Shown here: piece by piece, positions 51,554-63,596 of the stretch
Numbering within the stretch: position 1 is the stretch's first letter
Layout: each line of letters starts with the position of its first letter
From: Trichobilharzia regenti
Taxonomy: Eukaryota; Platyhelminthes; Trematoda; Strigeidida; Schistosomatidae
Direction of reading: 5' to 3'
Assembly: GCA_944472135.2 (NCBI GenBank)
Contig: OX235263.1
Span: 19,087,379 to 19,151,378 of the forward strand
Length of the DNA stretch: 64,000 nucleotides
Made by a program: the position numbers and the translations under genes
The notes under the pieces: generated by a model
The model's input: the letters and a program-made list of their open reading frames with translations, nothing else
Told to the model about the DNA's origin: nothing
Database searches by the model: none

Positions 51554-54045
51554 GTGATGTTATTTATTTTAATTTTATCCTCTATTCCCTGGTAAGTAGT
51601 TGCCGATCTCTTACCGAAAATCATAGTAATTCAACCGAAAGCTTTTGGGGAAGACTACACAGCAAGATAAGAGAGATAAACGATTTACAAAACAGCTTAT
51701 CTTCAGTCATCTCGGTGAATTCGTGTACAGAAATTAGTCTAACTTTACAAGTGATACTTTTCATTATAGCTGGGACGTACCTTTAAGTTATATCAGAGAA
51801 AGATGTGTTTTCCTGCACTTTATTGTACATATAAGTCATTTCTCATGAAAAAATTCCGCATTTTTATGATTGGATGGCTCGAAAAACACATCCCTTAGGA
51901 TGCTGTTGTTGAACTTCGCCACAATATGAAAATGAAATAGAAAATAAAAGCTGCCAAAACACCATAAGTGATTAGCATTTTTGAACATTTACTTACAAAA
52001 ACGTACACGAAGCGCGAAAAGCAATTACTCGCAAACACAGACTACGGTAGCGACACCTCGGAAAATTGCGGTGTGAGACCAAGGTCAAAATTCAATTGCT
52101 TCAGCGAAAGTGGTGAAATATGAATCCTTTTAAGTGTACATTACCATAACCAAAATTGCTTTTCCTCTTCAAAATAAGGCGGATTGCTTTTCATGAGTTA
52201 GGCAAATAGATATATTTGTTTCAGCATTCTTTGTGTGCTATTCTTGAAAATTCCTGCCTCTGGAAAAGATAGGACGTTTCTTAAATATTAAATCTTCATG
52301 GTACTGCACTCTTATCAAGCGCCCACATTCACTATTAGAGTCTGCGTCCCAAGAGTCTCTCCTTTTAAAGCACACTGTTAGCAACATCTCGACCTCAACA
52401 GTAGGCTTCTTGATTCACTTTAGTCTGCCTCCAAAATAACTACTGATAATGTTTGTGTATTTCTTCTGTAGTACTTCCGATTATGGCCAATTTTGGCGAA
52501 TTCAGGAAAAAGGGCCTAGAAAAAAATCTATCGTGTAAAACTTCTACACCAGACCACTGTGTTCCAGTTACACCATATATTAGTCCTCCCAATACGTACT
52601 TAGTGTGACTCATAAAGTTTTGAACAATATGATGGACACCAGTTTGCTTTCCGACATATACCTCACCATCACTATAAACAAACGAGCCCTACATGAATTA
52701 TGTTGTTCAAATTGTATTCTACAGTGGTATGCTTAGTAAAATTTGCCTCCATTAGGTGATTGTCTTGCATTTTCATAGTTTCTGTGGGTCATCTATATCT
52801 CACTTATCCATTTCATCTTCTCCTAATACCGCTAATGTCGGTTTAAGTGTCTGTGAATGGCACAGTTGTCAATATATAAAGCTGATATCGACTCTTTTCT
52901 CAATTTCAATGCCATCAACTGGCACTTGTTACAAAATACACCCTGAAATGGATGTTGGTCATGGCATATTAGAATAACTGCCGATCCCACTAAGAACCCT
53001 CAATCTTATCCGCTAATAGGCCAGAATCTTCTCTAAATGATCGATCTTATGTGGGAAAAATAAAAAAATAAACAATCCTGATAGAATCGATTTTCCACTT
53101 GACTGCCGATATTAATGAATTACTCCAATGTTTTCACAGTCTGCTGGCACCGTTTATCTGAAGTATTTGGAATACTATCAAATATATCCTGTTCAGGTAT
53201 TTATCATCTATATCTACCAACTTTACGATAATTAAGTATGTTGTGTGATCATTTTGTATATTACTATTCAGTTGTTCTTGGTTGTGCTCAGTTGGCGAAA
53301 ACTAGTGAAATATAATGATGACATTTTACCGATAATGCATTTTGATTTGAACATATACATTTACATGGAAGTCTGGCTATTTTTACAGGCAAGATCGAAC
53401 GTGATATAATATGAGAACGTAAAATGTGGTTAAATAACTGTTATTCCAATAGCTGAAATAGTTCGCTTGAAACATAATATGTCAGAACGTGACCATATGA
53501 ATCCACAATTATGAAGCCTTAGTCTGCACTCAGTGGGAAACACAAACTTCCAATTTTTTCCTACTTGTAATTGTGTTCCATCAGTAAACGACCAATATTC
53601 AAGCAAATACCACTACCACGTGCGAGTGAATTAATAGCAATCAGGTGTGTTGAAGCGCTTCTCGACTGGTGCGCCGCGTTTGCTTAGTTACTGAAAACTG
53701 TCATTTCCCCGGCGTTTATGGCCAGGAAGTTGTTGAATTTATTGAAATTAGTTTACCTTCGAACACTGAATCTGCCATTACAATCTTGTTGACTGCTAAT
53801 ACCTATAACTAACTGTTTAGCATTTTGCGACTGTTCAACAGTAAATAACATCTATAATTGTATATATTGTTGAATTTACATGCCCGAGTTGACCCAAATC
53901 AGTGAGTCTATGATTTTGGTATCATTTTTGTAAACTGTATCTGACATTGATACCACTGATACGGATTTTTTATTGTTGTTGTCACTGACTTCTTATTATG
54001 AAGTTTTCTTATTTTGTCAGTGTTGTTCTGATTGCTTTATTCCTT
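51554..54045. other. Low-repeat stretch, no gene recognised
   Basis: This 2.5 kb shows no transposon motif and no frame with a recognisable domain on either strand. The longest frame (52756-52977, plus, 73 codons) has no identifiable motif and biased composition. It may be intergenic or part of an unrecognised long intron. Confidence 0.35.
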
Positions 54046-54049
54046 ATTT

Positions 54050-54800
54050 TCGTGATTCTGATGGGACAAACCCACAAAGTAACTCCTCTGTAAACTACCT
54101 GTTAGAACCCCCTTCCCAGGCATGAGTTCAACACAAATTAAGCCAATGAAGGTTGACAATGGAACGTCAATCACCAAAGAGATGGAGCAAAGAAAACACT
54201 GAGCTGAATACTTCAAAAGACTTCTAAATCGACTGCCACCCACAGCGAGCCCAATAGTAACTATCGAGGAAGCAGAACTACCAGTGGACACCAACCCTTT
54301 GAGTGGAACAGGAATCCTGAAGGCGATCAAAATGCCAAAAACTGGAAAAGCAGCATGACAAGACGGAATCCCAGCAGATGCATTGAAATTGGACTCCGAA
54401 ACATTAGCAGACTTGATGACACTACTACTGGAGAAAGTGTGGCAGGAGGGCAAGGTATTTGCGAACTGGAAGAAAGGCTACTTATTCAAATTGCCAAAGA
54501 AAGGAAACTTAAGTCAATGCAAGCGCTGGCGCGGCATTGTGCTCCTGTCAAAACGAGGACCGGCAATGCAAAACAAGCTTTTCTTACTCACCAGTCTGTA
54601 TGAAGATTAACAGCACTCAGCACGAAAATTAAGATCCGGATTTTCAACTCAAATGTCAAGTCAGTGCTACTTTACTGATCAGAGGCCTCGTGAGTTACCA
54701 AGGCCACTCCAAACAATCCATAGACCTTCATCAACGGCTGTCTTCACTCAGTAATATTCAAGATCATATGGCCGGCCAGAAAAGATCAGCAACAGGGTAT
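54050..54800 (+). mobile_element. RTE-2-like copy, internally deleted
   Basis: The linker to RT start reads MPKTGKAA, stop, QDGIPADALKLDSETLADLM and LLLEKVWQEGKVFANWKKGY, then LFKLPKKGNL and CKRWRGIVLLS. It jumps directly to thumb sequence (AAAATTAAGATCCGGATTTT, AACTCAAATGTCAAGTCAGT) at about 54625, so the RT palm including [FY]ADD is deleted. It ends with an AAT-rich tail at 54797. It represents a different subfamily from the 7.8 kb copy. Confidence 0.65.
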
Positions 54801-54809
54801 AATAATAAT

Positions 54810-55800
54810 AATATTCTCATTTTGTGCATGAGGGACGCTCGTTTACAGGTATCATCAATGTGATAAATTACGTATACGATTAGTATATGTAGGACGCACG
54901 AAATGTACAGTCATGGATAAGTGTAATTTAAATTACATAAATTTGGTTACTGGATAAATTACATGGTCGCCGACGTTTTTGTCTTTAGTTTGTGGGAACA
55001 ACATGATAACTACCCATTCAATGGAGCACATCAAGAAATATAGAAATATTATCTTCGCATTAACAAAACAACCCGAGTGTGTTTTGGATGGATTACAAAT
55101 ACTTGGGAAAAAATAAAGCTTGAAGTAATTCCCCAATATAACTTAGGTATGTGCGAAACCGAATCTTATTCTTGATTTATATCCAAATTTGGTAATAACT
55201 AAAATAAGTGATACACTTGTATAGTTTTGTCAGTATTTTCCTCGTAACATCACGAGTGAATTGTACTCAATGTAGAATAATATTAACGATAGTATATATT
55301 TACTTATACATGGGTGTTTCCAAGAAAAGAAAGCTATTTTTACGGATACGATCAGTTATGTTATAAGTTACAATCATGACGTTGTATTACAAATTAATAC
55401 TTTTCCATTGGTATAAGAGTATATTCCACAACTGTTATCCAGGTTGCGTCGTGGGGGAAGGTAATACGTAATTCACGAAGGAATTGTAAGATATGTGACC
55501 AATAATTTTACAGATCATTTGTCATTGTAATTGGCCAAATATCTACATACTTCGATCTCATCCAAAAAATCAAATGGAAGCTAAAATGGTGTGACAAAAA
55601 GGAAGACAAACAACAGCAACGCAAAAGAAAGCAAGAGAAGTCATTAAGGAGTGACTAATAAATACATACATGTATATTCTATTTAGTAACTATGGTTATT
55701 TTTGTGCTAACGTTTATACTATGCGTGAACTAATATTAATGCCCTATGCAGAAATGTTTATCATCTAGTTCCCACAGTATTAAAATTTATAATTGTATTT
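54810..55800. other. AT-rich spacer, nothing recognised
   Basis: A region around 54850-55520 has internal similarity (TACGTATACGATTAGTATATG, GTTACTGGATAAATTACATG). No coding motif or RNA gene was found. Confidence 0.3.
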
Positions 55801-55808
55801 TGTTGCAA

Positions 55809-56165
55809 CTACACACTTAGTGAACTTAAAATATCTTTGTAGGGTGAAAAAGAAGGTGCAAGAGTCAGACGTAGAAGTGCACTGTCATCTTTGAGCAGTC
55901 TGGTGACTGAGGAGATGAACACTGGAAGTGTGTCCGCATCAGGCACATTAGCTGGTAGTCTATTCCAAATGACTGAAAACTTATTTAAGAAGAAGTTGTA
56001 ACGCACGTAAGTGTGACAGTGCTCTATAGCAGCTAGGTTGTGATGATTTCTAAGATTGTAACTGATGATAGTAGTAGATTTAGTTATTGGTTCGGAGGAA
56101 TGCAAGAGAAGATTAAATAGATTATAGTTAAATATAAGGTTTAGATTAAGGCGTCTGTCAGCCAC
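55809..56165 (-). mobile_element. CR1/Jockey-like C-terminal fragment
   Basis: The frame encodes SYNLRNHHNLAAIEHCHTYV, RYNFFLNKFSVIWNRLPANV and then PVFISSVTRLLKD. The F(F)xxxxxxWNRLPxxV pattern is the C-terminus of CR1/Jockey-type ORF2 proteins. Nothing of the RT is attached, so it is truncated near 56165. Confidence 0.5.
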
Positions 56166-57735
56166 GTCTCGTAAACCGTTAATGCCCAGCTCTTGCTACG
56201 CTCGGGCTCACGCTGTTCCTTGAAGTTTTTCAGAAACGCTTAGTAATAACGGACGCAAAAGCCAAAACACCGATTGGCCAATCGAGAATTCTTTATTGTA
56301 AGACAGACATATAAATAACGTATCACTAAGGTCTGTGAACAAATATTACAATAATAAATCACAAGATTACTTCTGACGGTTTATTGCTGACTTCTTTCTG
56401 AACAGCGACCGATGAGACGATGACTGTCGTATTGATGCCTCCGCGAAAATTGGGGAAGTTGGTTTTGAGCAAACAACCATGAATTGATCGTTCAATCTTC
56501 ACCTGCATTGACACAGCACTTCATGATACTCCACGCACATCCTCTTATCTATTCACCACCAATTACCACTGCAATCGCTTGTCACTCATTCTGCCTCAGT
56601 TCTAGTAACGGTGACGTATGCGAGCCTCAGTCGTCTACACTCCCGCTCCCCGGCGTGTGGGATCACAGCTAATCATTATCTCCGTATGCATGTCATTCTC
56701 AGCAATAGCCTAGCCTCCCTGGCGTATACGACCATCTGCTGTCTTTGACATGAATCATTTCATTCACGGATGTAGAAGACAAGAAACAGCTTCAGGAGTA
56801 ATCACGACGAAAACATTTACTAAATTATGCATAACAAGAAGATATCAAAACAATAGGTAAACACAAGGATTCCTAAAAACACCAATTGATATGACATAAC
56901 ACACATATATACAAACGGTACAAATAACCTCGTTGATCGTGTCTCGATGTAATTCCTTTGAATAATTGCAGGACCCACACCAGTATGCCTGCAACCATTC
57001 TCAGGTTGGCGATTATAAGTTGAAAAATGCCCGGACAGAAACAAGGTTACGCAATAATTACATTAATTGGAACTCTATTACTTATTACGGTCATATGTAC
57101 AATCAATATATCAAATGTTGTGGATTCTGCCTTGACGAGCTACCCTTGAAGAACTGTAGGACTTACAGCAGTACGCCTACATTCCTTCTCAGGTTGATGA
57201 AAGCAGTGCAAGGAATCCAGACGCTCGCAAAGTTTCCAACAGATAGACGAAAGATGATACCAATTCAATATATACCACGTGAAAGTATGTACAAAATAAC
57301 ACTCTAAGCAGGTAGGGCTGCTCGCCAATGCGCTACCCTTTGAAGAATTGTAGGACTTACAGCAGTACGCATACAACACTTCTCAGGCTGACGCCCTAGG
57401 TTGGAGATTCATCGCAGAGTTCATTTACTGACCTCCTTGAATCATCTATATCCTCAATTCTGAACGGTGACACGCTCATGTCATTCTATCATAGAACATA
57501 GATGACTTAAAAACACACGATGTGTCTGATCAACCAAGCGTAGAAACAGAGTAATTTACACCGAAGATCCAATATCCAATATCGTTTTGACGAGCTAGTG
57601 TAAACCAATTTGATTTCTTTTTGCTCTCTTCTTGATTGTATTGTAACGGTTCCTGATTCTCGGTGAATTTCTGCGTAGCTCGTCCCGCCACTCTACTCTC
57701 GTAGCTTTGGTCGACTCCACAGGTAGTAGCGCTGG
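56166..57735. repeat. Unassigned stretch with three diverged repeat units
   Basis: Units near 56955-57015, 57130-57200 and 57335-57395 share GAAGAATTGTAGGACTTACAGCAGTACGC-type sequence followed by CTTCTCAGG (first unit: TGCAGGACCCACACCAGTAT then CATTCTCAGG). Spacing is about 180-200 bp. The leftmost part (56166-56480), less AT-rich around 56190-56270, has no match elsewhere in the window. Confidence 0.5.
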
Positions 57736-60360
57736 TATTAATTATATGTGGTTTTAGTATAAGGTGTGTTAAGACTTTTACTACTGTGAATGGAACTGAT
57801 CCTTTCGCCAGTTAGTCCTCCGGTATCCTCGACAAGAGAAAAGAGATAGCAATAATAATGATGATAATAATCGATATAATTAGTGAAGCTATTTAGACTA
57901 AGAGACAAAAAAAGAAATAAGAAAACGTAACAAGTCAGCTGATAAGATTTGAAGATTAATATGAATAATATATGTATATCGGTAATAATGATGATAATAA
58001 TAAGTGTAGCTAAAGTTGTCAGGAGAGTAGGACGGGGGAGAATGTAAAGAAGCAAAACGATAAGTTTATTGTCTACCCCTGAATGGTGTATGCGATTTTA
58101 AGGGGATAGGCTGTTTCGATGCAGTCCTTGTGTCGCTGCATGGTTGTCCAGCCTTCGCTTAAAGGCGTCCACAGACGGTGCCATAGCTACATCTGCCGGT
58201 AAGGAATTCCAGGGACGGCAAATCCGCAGTGAAAAGAAGTGGGAGCGCACCCGAGTCCTTGCCCTCTGGTGAGTTATCCTTCTGGGATTTTCACAAGGGA
58301 GCCTATACCTACTCAGTGGCAGGACGCCTTTGTTTGGATGACTCCGGTCATTTGTTGTTTTGTAGGCAGTAATTAAATCCTCCTAAGACGTCGGTAGTTT
58401 AGTGTGAACAGGCCTGATTTCATCAGCCTTTCATCATATGGTTTATTTCGGAGACCAGCCACTCCTTTTGTTGCCTGTCGTCGGACTCTTTTCAGTAGGT
58501 TGGCGTCTCTTCTCAGCATTGGGGGTGCAATAATATTATGCATCTCAAGGTGTGGTCTGACGTATGTTTTGTACAACCTTAGAAATAGCTCAGGAGTGAG
58601 TGCACCTAACTGTCTACGTGTAAAGTGTATGAACGCATATGCTCTCACTACATCCCCCGTGAAACTTAAGCTTGTGTCCGTTTTTTCCGTTAGAACTAGA
58701 CTTAAGTCGCGTTCCGACGTTGTGCAGGACAAGCTCTCATTGCGCAGGGTGTAACTTGCATTCTGCAGTCTACAGGTGCGCAACTTCACTACTCTGCACT
58801 TTTTCAGGTTAAAAGTCACGGCACTGGCCACCGTCCAGTCTTCCAGAAGGTTTAGATCTCCCTGTAGCCTATCTGAGTCTTTCGGACACTTTATTGCCCT
58901 CCATGTCCTTACGTCGTCAGCGTATAGAAGAGTCGGACAGCTTCGGCGGCGTGGTAGATCATTCATAAAAATCAAAAACATCAGTGGTCCTAGGATAGAA
59001 CCCTGCGACACTAATGATGACGAGCTGTGCCAAGATGATCGGACTCGGTTAACCTTAGTGCAAAATTGCCTGTCCGCTAGGTAGTCCTTCAACCATGACA
59101 GAAGTGGCTGCCTGGATTATTTTGTGTAGGAGGTCAGGTGAACAGTGTCAAATGCCTTTTCGAAGTCTAGGAAGACCAAATGGACTGGAACATACATATC
59201 CCAGCATGATGTCCAGTAGTCCAAGCTGACAGTAGGTTAGTAACGCAGGATCTGCCTTTTCTGAAACCATGTTGGGTTAGGGTTGTGGTCGTCAATAATA
59301 CTTTCCAGTACTTTCGATGCCACTGGGAGTAGAGCTACTGGTAGCGTCCCCGAATCCATTCAGTGTTGGAACAAGTCACACAGGGGTCTACATACAGCTT
59401 CGGCGCACTGTTTCGAAACAGATGGCCTGATTTGTCACAACCTGGGGACTTCCCAGGTGTGAGTTGCTGTAGCTTCCTTAGTACTATTGCGGGGTTTATT
59501 TGGGGAGTAGCCGCTAGGTCTTCTCTGTGAAATAGTGGTGCCACCATTTTGGTCCGTAACTGTAATATCCACATTGCTGTTTAGCTGTTTGGCGAAGGCT
59601 GAACTGAATATTTCAGCCATCTCGAGACTAGTGAGATATTGACCGTTTGGGCCTACTAAGGCGCATGCCCCCTGGTTAGTTGGTTTTCTTTCCGACATGA
59701 ATCGGTACAAGTTTTTGGGGTTTGCCACGAGGTATTTGGCAAGGTTAGCCTGGAATGACCTCCTGTCCCTCCTGACTCTTGCATCGCACCGGCTCCTTAG
59801 TTCCAAGTTTGCATCGTGGTCGGTCTGACTCTAGATACACGCAACGTAAACCAGGCCTTCCGCTTTGCTTGCAGAATACGTTGCGTGTCTCTCTTCAACC
59901 ATGACGCCTTTCTCTTGGGCTGTGTTGTGACTAAAAGGACGGTATCCGAGATTGCTATATGAATAATCTTTTTTACCACTTCCCAGTGTTCATCCACAGA
60001 TAGGTCATCCCATGTCAAGGGCCAGTCTGCGTCAGACAGGAGCCTCCGCATTTCAGCACAGTCAGCCTTACTGTAACACAGACATGGTCGTGTGACATCT
60101 CACTGCAAACGCTCACGGAGTACAAGATCGAAACCTATGACTGCATGGTCACTACTTTCTAGAGGAGACACGATCTGGACCTTTTCGACGAGTCCAGTTT
60201 TGGTCACTTTCCACTAGGGCGCCACCCAGAGTCGTCTCCAACATTCTCAGTCAGTCCCGTATTTCGAATAGTTTGCAGAAGGCTTCGGCCAAATTTTCCT
60301 TTGGCATACTCCGAGCCAAGGTTCAGTGATGGGGCATTAAAATCTTCAGCTATGGTGCCT
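57736..60360 (-). mobile_element. CR1-like retrotransposon of a second type, frameshifted
   Basis: Minus-strand pieces in order: AEDFNAPSLNLGSEYAKG (endonuclease, about 60350-60290), WLKRDTQRILQAKRKAWFTL (60051-59797), LRSRCDARVRRDRRSFQANL (59806-59435) and QGSILGPLMFLIFMNDL with LLYADDVRTWRAI (59092-58373). The C-terminus ICRPWNSLPADVAMAPSVDA lies at about 58230-58180. The catalytic YADD is intact but several frameshifts separate the pieces. The 3' border is uncertain (57736-58080 has AAT-rich runs). It abuts the plus-strand CR1 element at 60361. Confidence 0.7.
58373..59092 (-). pseudogene. CR1-like (type 2) reverse transcriptase fragment
   Basis: The frame holds SQGSILGPLMFLIFMNDLPR, then TLLYADDVRTWRAIKCPKDS with the catalytic Asp pair, GDLNLLEDWTVASAVTFNLK and the thumb TYVRPHLEMHNIIAPPMLRR. 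The palm motif before it (FLDFEKAFDTV-like) is found in another frame at 59180-59130. The C-terminus continues past the stop at 58373 in other frames. Confidence 0.65.
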
Positions 60361-60362
60361 CT

Positions 60363-60803
60363 GTACCTAGATGTCTCTTGCTAAATAAGCTCTGCATGAC
60401 ACAAACCGAGTCCTGGGTCACTAACTGGTTGCATTCCTACTTTTCAAACAGAATGCAGTACACCGTATACGAAGGCCAATCCTCCTCTGCTGTGCTCATT
60501 GTAGCTGGTGTCCCCCAAGGGGCTGTACTCTCCCCACTTCTCTTTTCATTTTTCCTACATGACCCACCATCTTCAAATGACATTAACTTTGTCAAATATT
60601 CTGATGACCTAACTGTATCTTTACCTGTCAAATGTCAAAGTGACTGCTCTAAACTAAATGGCCTCTTATCAGAAATCAGCCAATGGTCCAAGGAAAACGG
60701 TCTCACCTTAAACACCTCCAAATGCCAAACAGTTAATTTCACCTTTAGGCACAAATCTGACCTAAACAAACTGGTTAGGACTCACGAGATGTGCAACATA
60801 GAT
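60363..60803 (+). pseudogene. CR1-like RT fragment, plus strand
   Basis: The fragment reads VPRCLLLNKLCMTQTESWVT, then HSYFSNRMQYTVYEG, AGVPQGAVLSPLLF, VKYSDDLTVSLPVKCQSDCS and ends CNID at the insertion. About 70% of residues agree with the inserted minus-strand protein over the same span. The A-to-S change in YADD is rare among active elements. Confidence 0.75.
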
Positions 60804-63596
60804 AATAATAGTAATAATTGCTTTATTCCAAAAACAGTACTCATGATACAGCAAGGAATTTTCAGCATTCAGTACAATATTGCATCTAATTTACCCAAAA
60901 ACGACAAAAAAAAATTAAAAATACACAATACATAATAGTAATAAAACGATTGTTGTAGCAGCTACGTAGCAAAATACTGTGTGCCATACGGAGAAAAATA
61001 TGTATAAAGTACAAAATTGTAGTAATAATAGTAATACCAACTAAAATAAAATAGCAGAGTAACGATTTAAACGATAGAAAGTGTAACACCATAAAATACA
61101 GAAAGATGAACGATAAAGGGTCGATTCACTGTGCTAATTACATAGTAACTTGTAAGTTTCACGTCTAACAGAGTCTTCGTCACATAAAGTACGCGCTAAA
61201 TAGGGTATTGTAGAATTTCTATACTTAGTAGTACGAGCATATATCTTTTTATATTGACTTCTCGTCCTACCTGATGAGATACAAGGGGACAGGTGTGAAT
61301 AAAGGGGGTGCAGAGGGTCTGACATTATAGCCTTTGCCCATTTCGTACAGGAATTTATATGCCTCTCGACTATAGTATTAGCGAGCTCATGCAGTGGCAG
61401 ACCACAAGCTCTACTCACAGCATTTAATACTCTTCGTAATATGATATAATCTTTTTTGAGCAGCCCAGGAAAGATTAATGGAGAGCAGTAGAGTACAATA
61501 GGTAAAATACAGGAGTTTAAAAATTGCAAAACTAAAGGTTGGTTGATACCTGATTGTCTTAACTTTTTAATGTAGAAGGTAAGACGAAACATTTTCTTAG
61601 AGATAGATAAGATATGGGATGACCATGAAAGGTCAGAGGAAAAAACTAGTCCAAGGTATTTAATACTTGATTTGGTTTCAATTTCCGTGCCATCTATGCT
61701 ACAGGGATCATGAGAGTTAACTAGTTCAAGTAAGTCACGTCGATGCTTGAAAGTAAAGTCAAGCACCTGACATTTGGAAGGATTTAATATAAGACCATTT
61801 GACTTGGACCAGTTGTTGATGTCCAACAGAAAGCTATTAAGTTTGGAGCTGTCAGACTCGGAAGTGATAGGCAGTGATACAGTCAGATCATCTGCATATT
61901 TAACAAAGTTAGTTTCGTTTGAATGAGGCAGGTCATGTAGGAAGAAAGAAAAAAGAAAAGGAGAGAGGACAGCACCTTGTGGAACACCGGATTTTGTAAG
62001 CGAGGTAGAAGAAGATTTGCCGTTATATACAGTATACTGCATTCTATCAGAAAAATAGGAATGCAACCAACTCTTAGCCCAGGATCCTGTTTGTGTCAAT
62101 GATAGCTTATTTAATAAAAGGCCCCTAGGTACAGAGTCAAAAGCAGATGTGTAGTCTAAGAAAGCACTACGAACATATTTAGCACCTTTGTCTAAACAAG
62201 AGACAACATTGTGATATAAGACAACCGCAGCATCCAAGGTACTTCTACCATGTTTGTATGCAAATTGTTTAGGATCATTAAAAGGTTTCAAAGCGGGTTC
62301 AAGACGAAGTAAAAGTAATTTTTCCATCAATTTTAAAAAGGGGGAAGTAATTGCAATAGGCCGAAATTTAATATCAGAACCAGAAGATGGTTTTGGTATA
62401 GGGATAATTTTAATGTTTTTCCATGCAAAAGGTAGAACGTTACCGGAAAAAGAGGCATTAAAAATGTTAGTAAGAGGATAACACAAAATATCAGCACAAT
62501 TCCTGAGGACAATGGCAGGTATGCCGTCAGGACCAAGGCTTTGAGAAGGCTTAAGAGACCGGAGACATTTAAGCACATCAAGGGTATTAAAACCACTAAA
62601 GTTATTGTCAATATGATTTGTATCATTTGGAAGGGTATCAACAGAAGAGCGTATGAAAGATTTATTAAGAGTGTCAACATTAAGAGATGGAACAGAAATA
62701 CATCGCTTACCGTTAGTAATTTCTTTGAAAAGTTTCCATAAATTAGAAGGGGTTTTACATGACAAAAATCTTTGATTATATAAAACACTTAGTCTTTTTA
62801 TTTCCAGTTTTATCAGCATGTTTAACTTTTTTACACCAGGCTTATCATTAGTTTTGAACAACAGTTCTTTATTTCTACGTAGCTTTTTGAGATATGGCGA
62901 AGATAAGCGATCAAATCGGATGAATAATGTTTCTTTAGGACAACATATTTCGAAACAGAATTTAAGATAATCGGTAGTGTTTGTGATTGTTTCATCTAAT
63001 GTTTGTTCTGTAAATAAGTCCCAGTTAGTGTCTTTCAACATGCATCTGAGCTTGTCTAGGTTGTCTTTTGAGTAGCATCTCCGTTGAACTTTACTGTAGA
63101 GGTGAGAGAGGACACCTTTGTGTGATTTGGAATATATTTTAGGCAGCACACGTATGATGCAGTGGTCAGAATTAAGTAGAGGAGCACGTTTGCGAGCTTC
63201 ATATATACCAACATCATTGATAAATACCAGGTCCAGTGTTTTACCAAGACGGGTGGCAAAGTTGACAATATTGTCATGACCAAGTGATATAAGGAAGGAG
63301 CAATCGCTAGCATTGAAGTCGCCAGTTACTATTGATAAAGAGTTCTCGAAACAAGCTGCAGCAAAAGCGGTGAATTCATCGGCGAACATAGATAAATCCA
63401 ATATGGTACAGCCAGGAGAGACATAAACATTAGAAATATAAATGAATTTGTATTTTGAAATGTGTTTCGGGCGACATCTCACAGTGATGCAATCAATGAA
63501 GTCATTCGAGAATTTGAAACAAACTTTGTTTGAAATGGACCATTTTGAGTGAATAAAAGTTGCAACACCTCCACCACACTTTTTCTTGGAACAAAT
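60804..63596 (-). mobile_element. Minus-strand CR1-like element, inserted into a related plus-strand copy
   Basis: 5'-truncated inside the endonuclease at 63596. It has an intact reading frame to 61134, a 3' UTR, and a terminus TTTTTGGAATAAAGCAATTA followed by an ATT/ACT-rich tail. The AATAAA in the terminus may serve as a polyadenylation signal. Clear target duplication is not visible; GAT at 60801-60803 and AAT at 63594-63596 differ. The same 3' terminus is found at 30930-30955 and 33670-33690. Confidence 0.85.
61134..63596 (-). CDS. CR1-like ORF2 protein: partial endonuclease, reverse transcriptase
   Basis: The frame is open without a stop over about 820 codons from the insertion junction. 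There is no start codon of its own near 63596, so it is a 5'-truncated frame. Endonuclease: CSKKKCGGGVATFIHSKW, NVYVSPG, SIVTGDFNASDCSFL, LDLVFINDVG and LNSDHCIIRV. RT: GPDGIPAIVLRNCADIL, AFLDYTSAFDSVPR, SGVPQGAVLSPFLFSFFLHD and the catalytic KYADDLTVSLP. C-terminus: LPIVLYCSPLIFPGLLKKDY to REETYKLLCN-type end (VRRETYKLLCN). The product matches the CR1 clade, the type of schistosome SR1. With no stop over this length, the insertion is young. Confidence 0.88.
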   Translation of the reverse strand: MCSKKKCGGGVATFIHSKWSISNKVCFKFSNDFIDCITVRCRPKHISKYKFIYISNVYVSPGCTILDLSMFADEFTAFAAACFENSLSIVTGDFNASDCSFLISLGHDNIVNFATRLGKTLDLVFINDVGIYEARKRAPLLNSDHCIIRVLPKIYSKSHKGVLSHLYSKVQRRCYSKDNLDKLRCMLKDTNWDLFTEQTLDETITNTTDYLKFCFEICCPKETLFIRFDRLSSPYLKKLRRNKELLFKTNDKPGVKKLNMLIKLEIKRLSVLYNQRFLSCKTPSNLWKLFKEITNGKRCISVPSLNVDTLNKSFIRSSVDTLPNDTNHIDNNFSGFNTLDVLKCLRSLKPSQSLGPDGIPAIVLRNCADILCYPLTNIFNASFSGNVLPFAWKNIKIIPIPKPSSGSDIKFRPIAITSPFLKLMEKLLLLRLEPALKPFNDPKQFAYKHGRSTLDAAVVLYHNVVSCLDKGAKYVRSAFLDYTSAFDSVPRGLLLNKLSLTQTGSWAKSWLHSYFSDRMQYTVYNGKSSSTSLTKSGVPQGAVLSPFLFSFFLHDLPHSNETNFVKYADDLTVSLPITSESDSSKLNSFLLDINNWSKSNGLILNPSKCQVLDFTFKHRRDLLELVNSHDPCSIDGTEIETKSSIKYLGLVFSSDLSWSSHILSISKKMFRLTFYIKKLRQSGINQPLVLQFLNSCILPIVLYCSPLIFPGLLKKDYIILRRVLNAVSRACGLPLHELANTIVERHINSCTKWAKAIMSDPLHPLYSHLSPCISSGRTRSQYKKIYARTTKYRNSTIPYLARTLCDEDSVRRETYKLLCN

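Noticed and set aside
52756..52977. 73-codon open frame on plus strand
   Set aside because: No recognisable motif, no splice context, composition typical of chance frames in AT-rich DNA.
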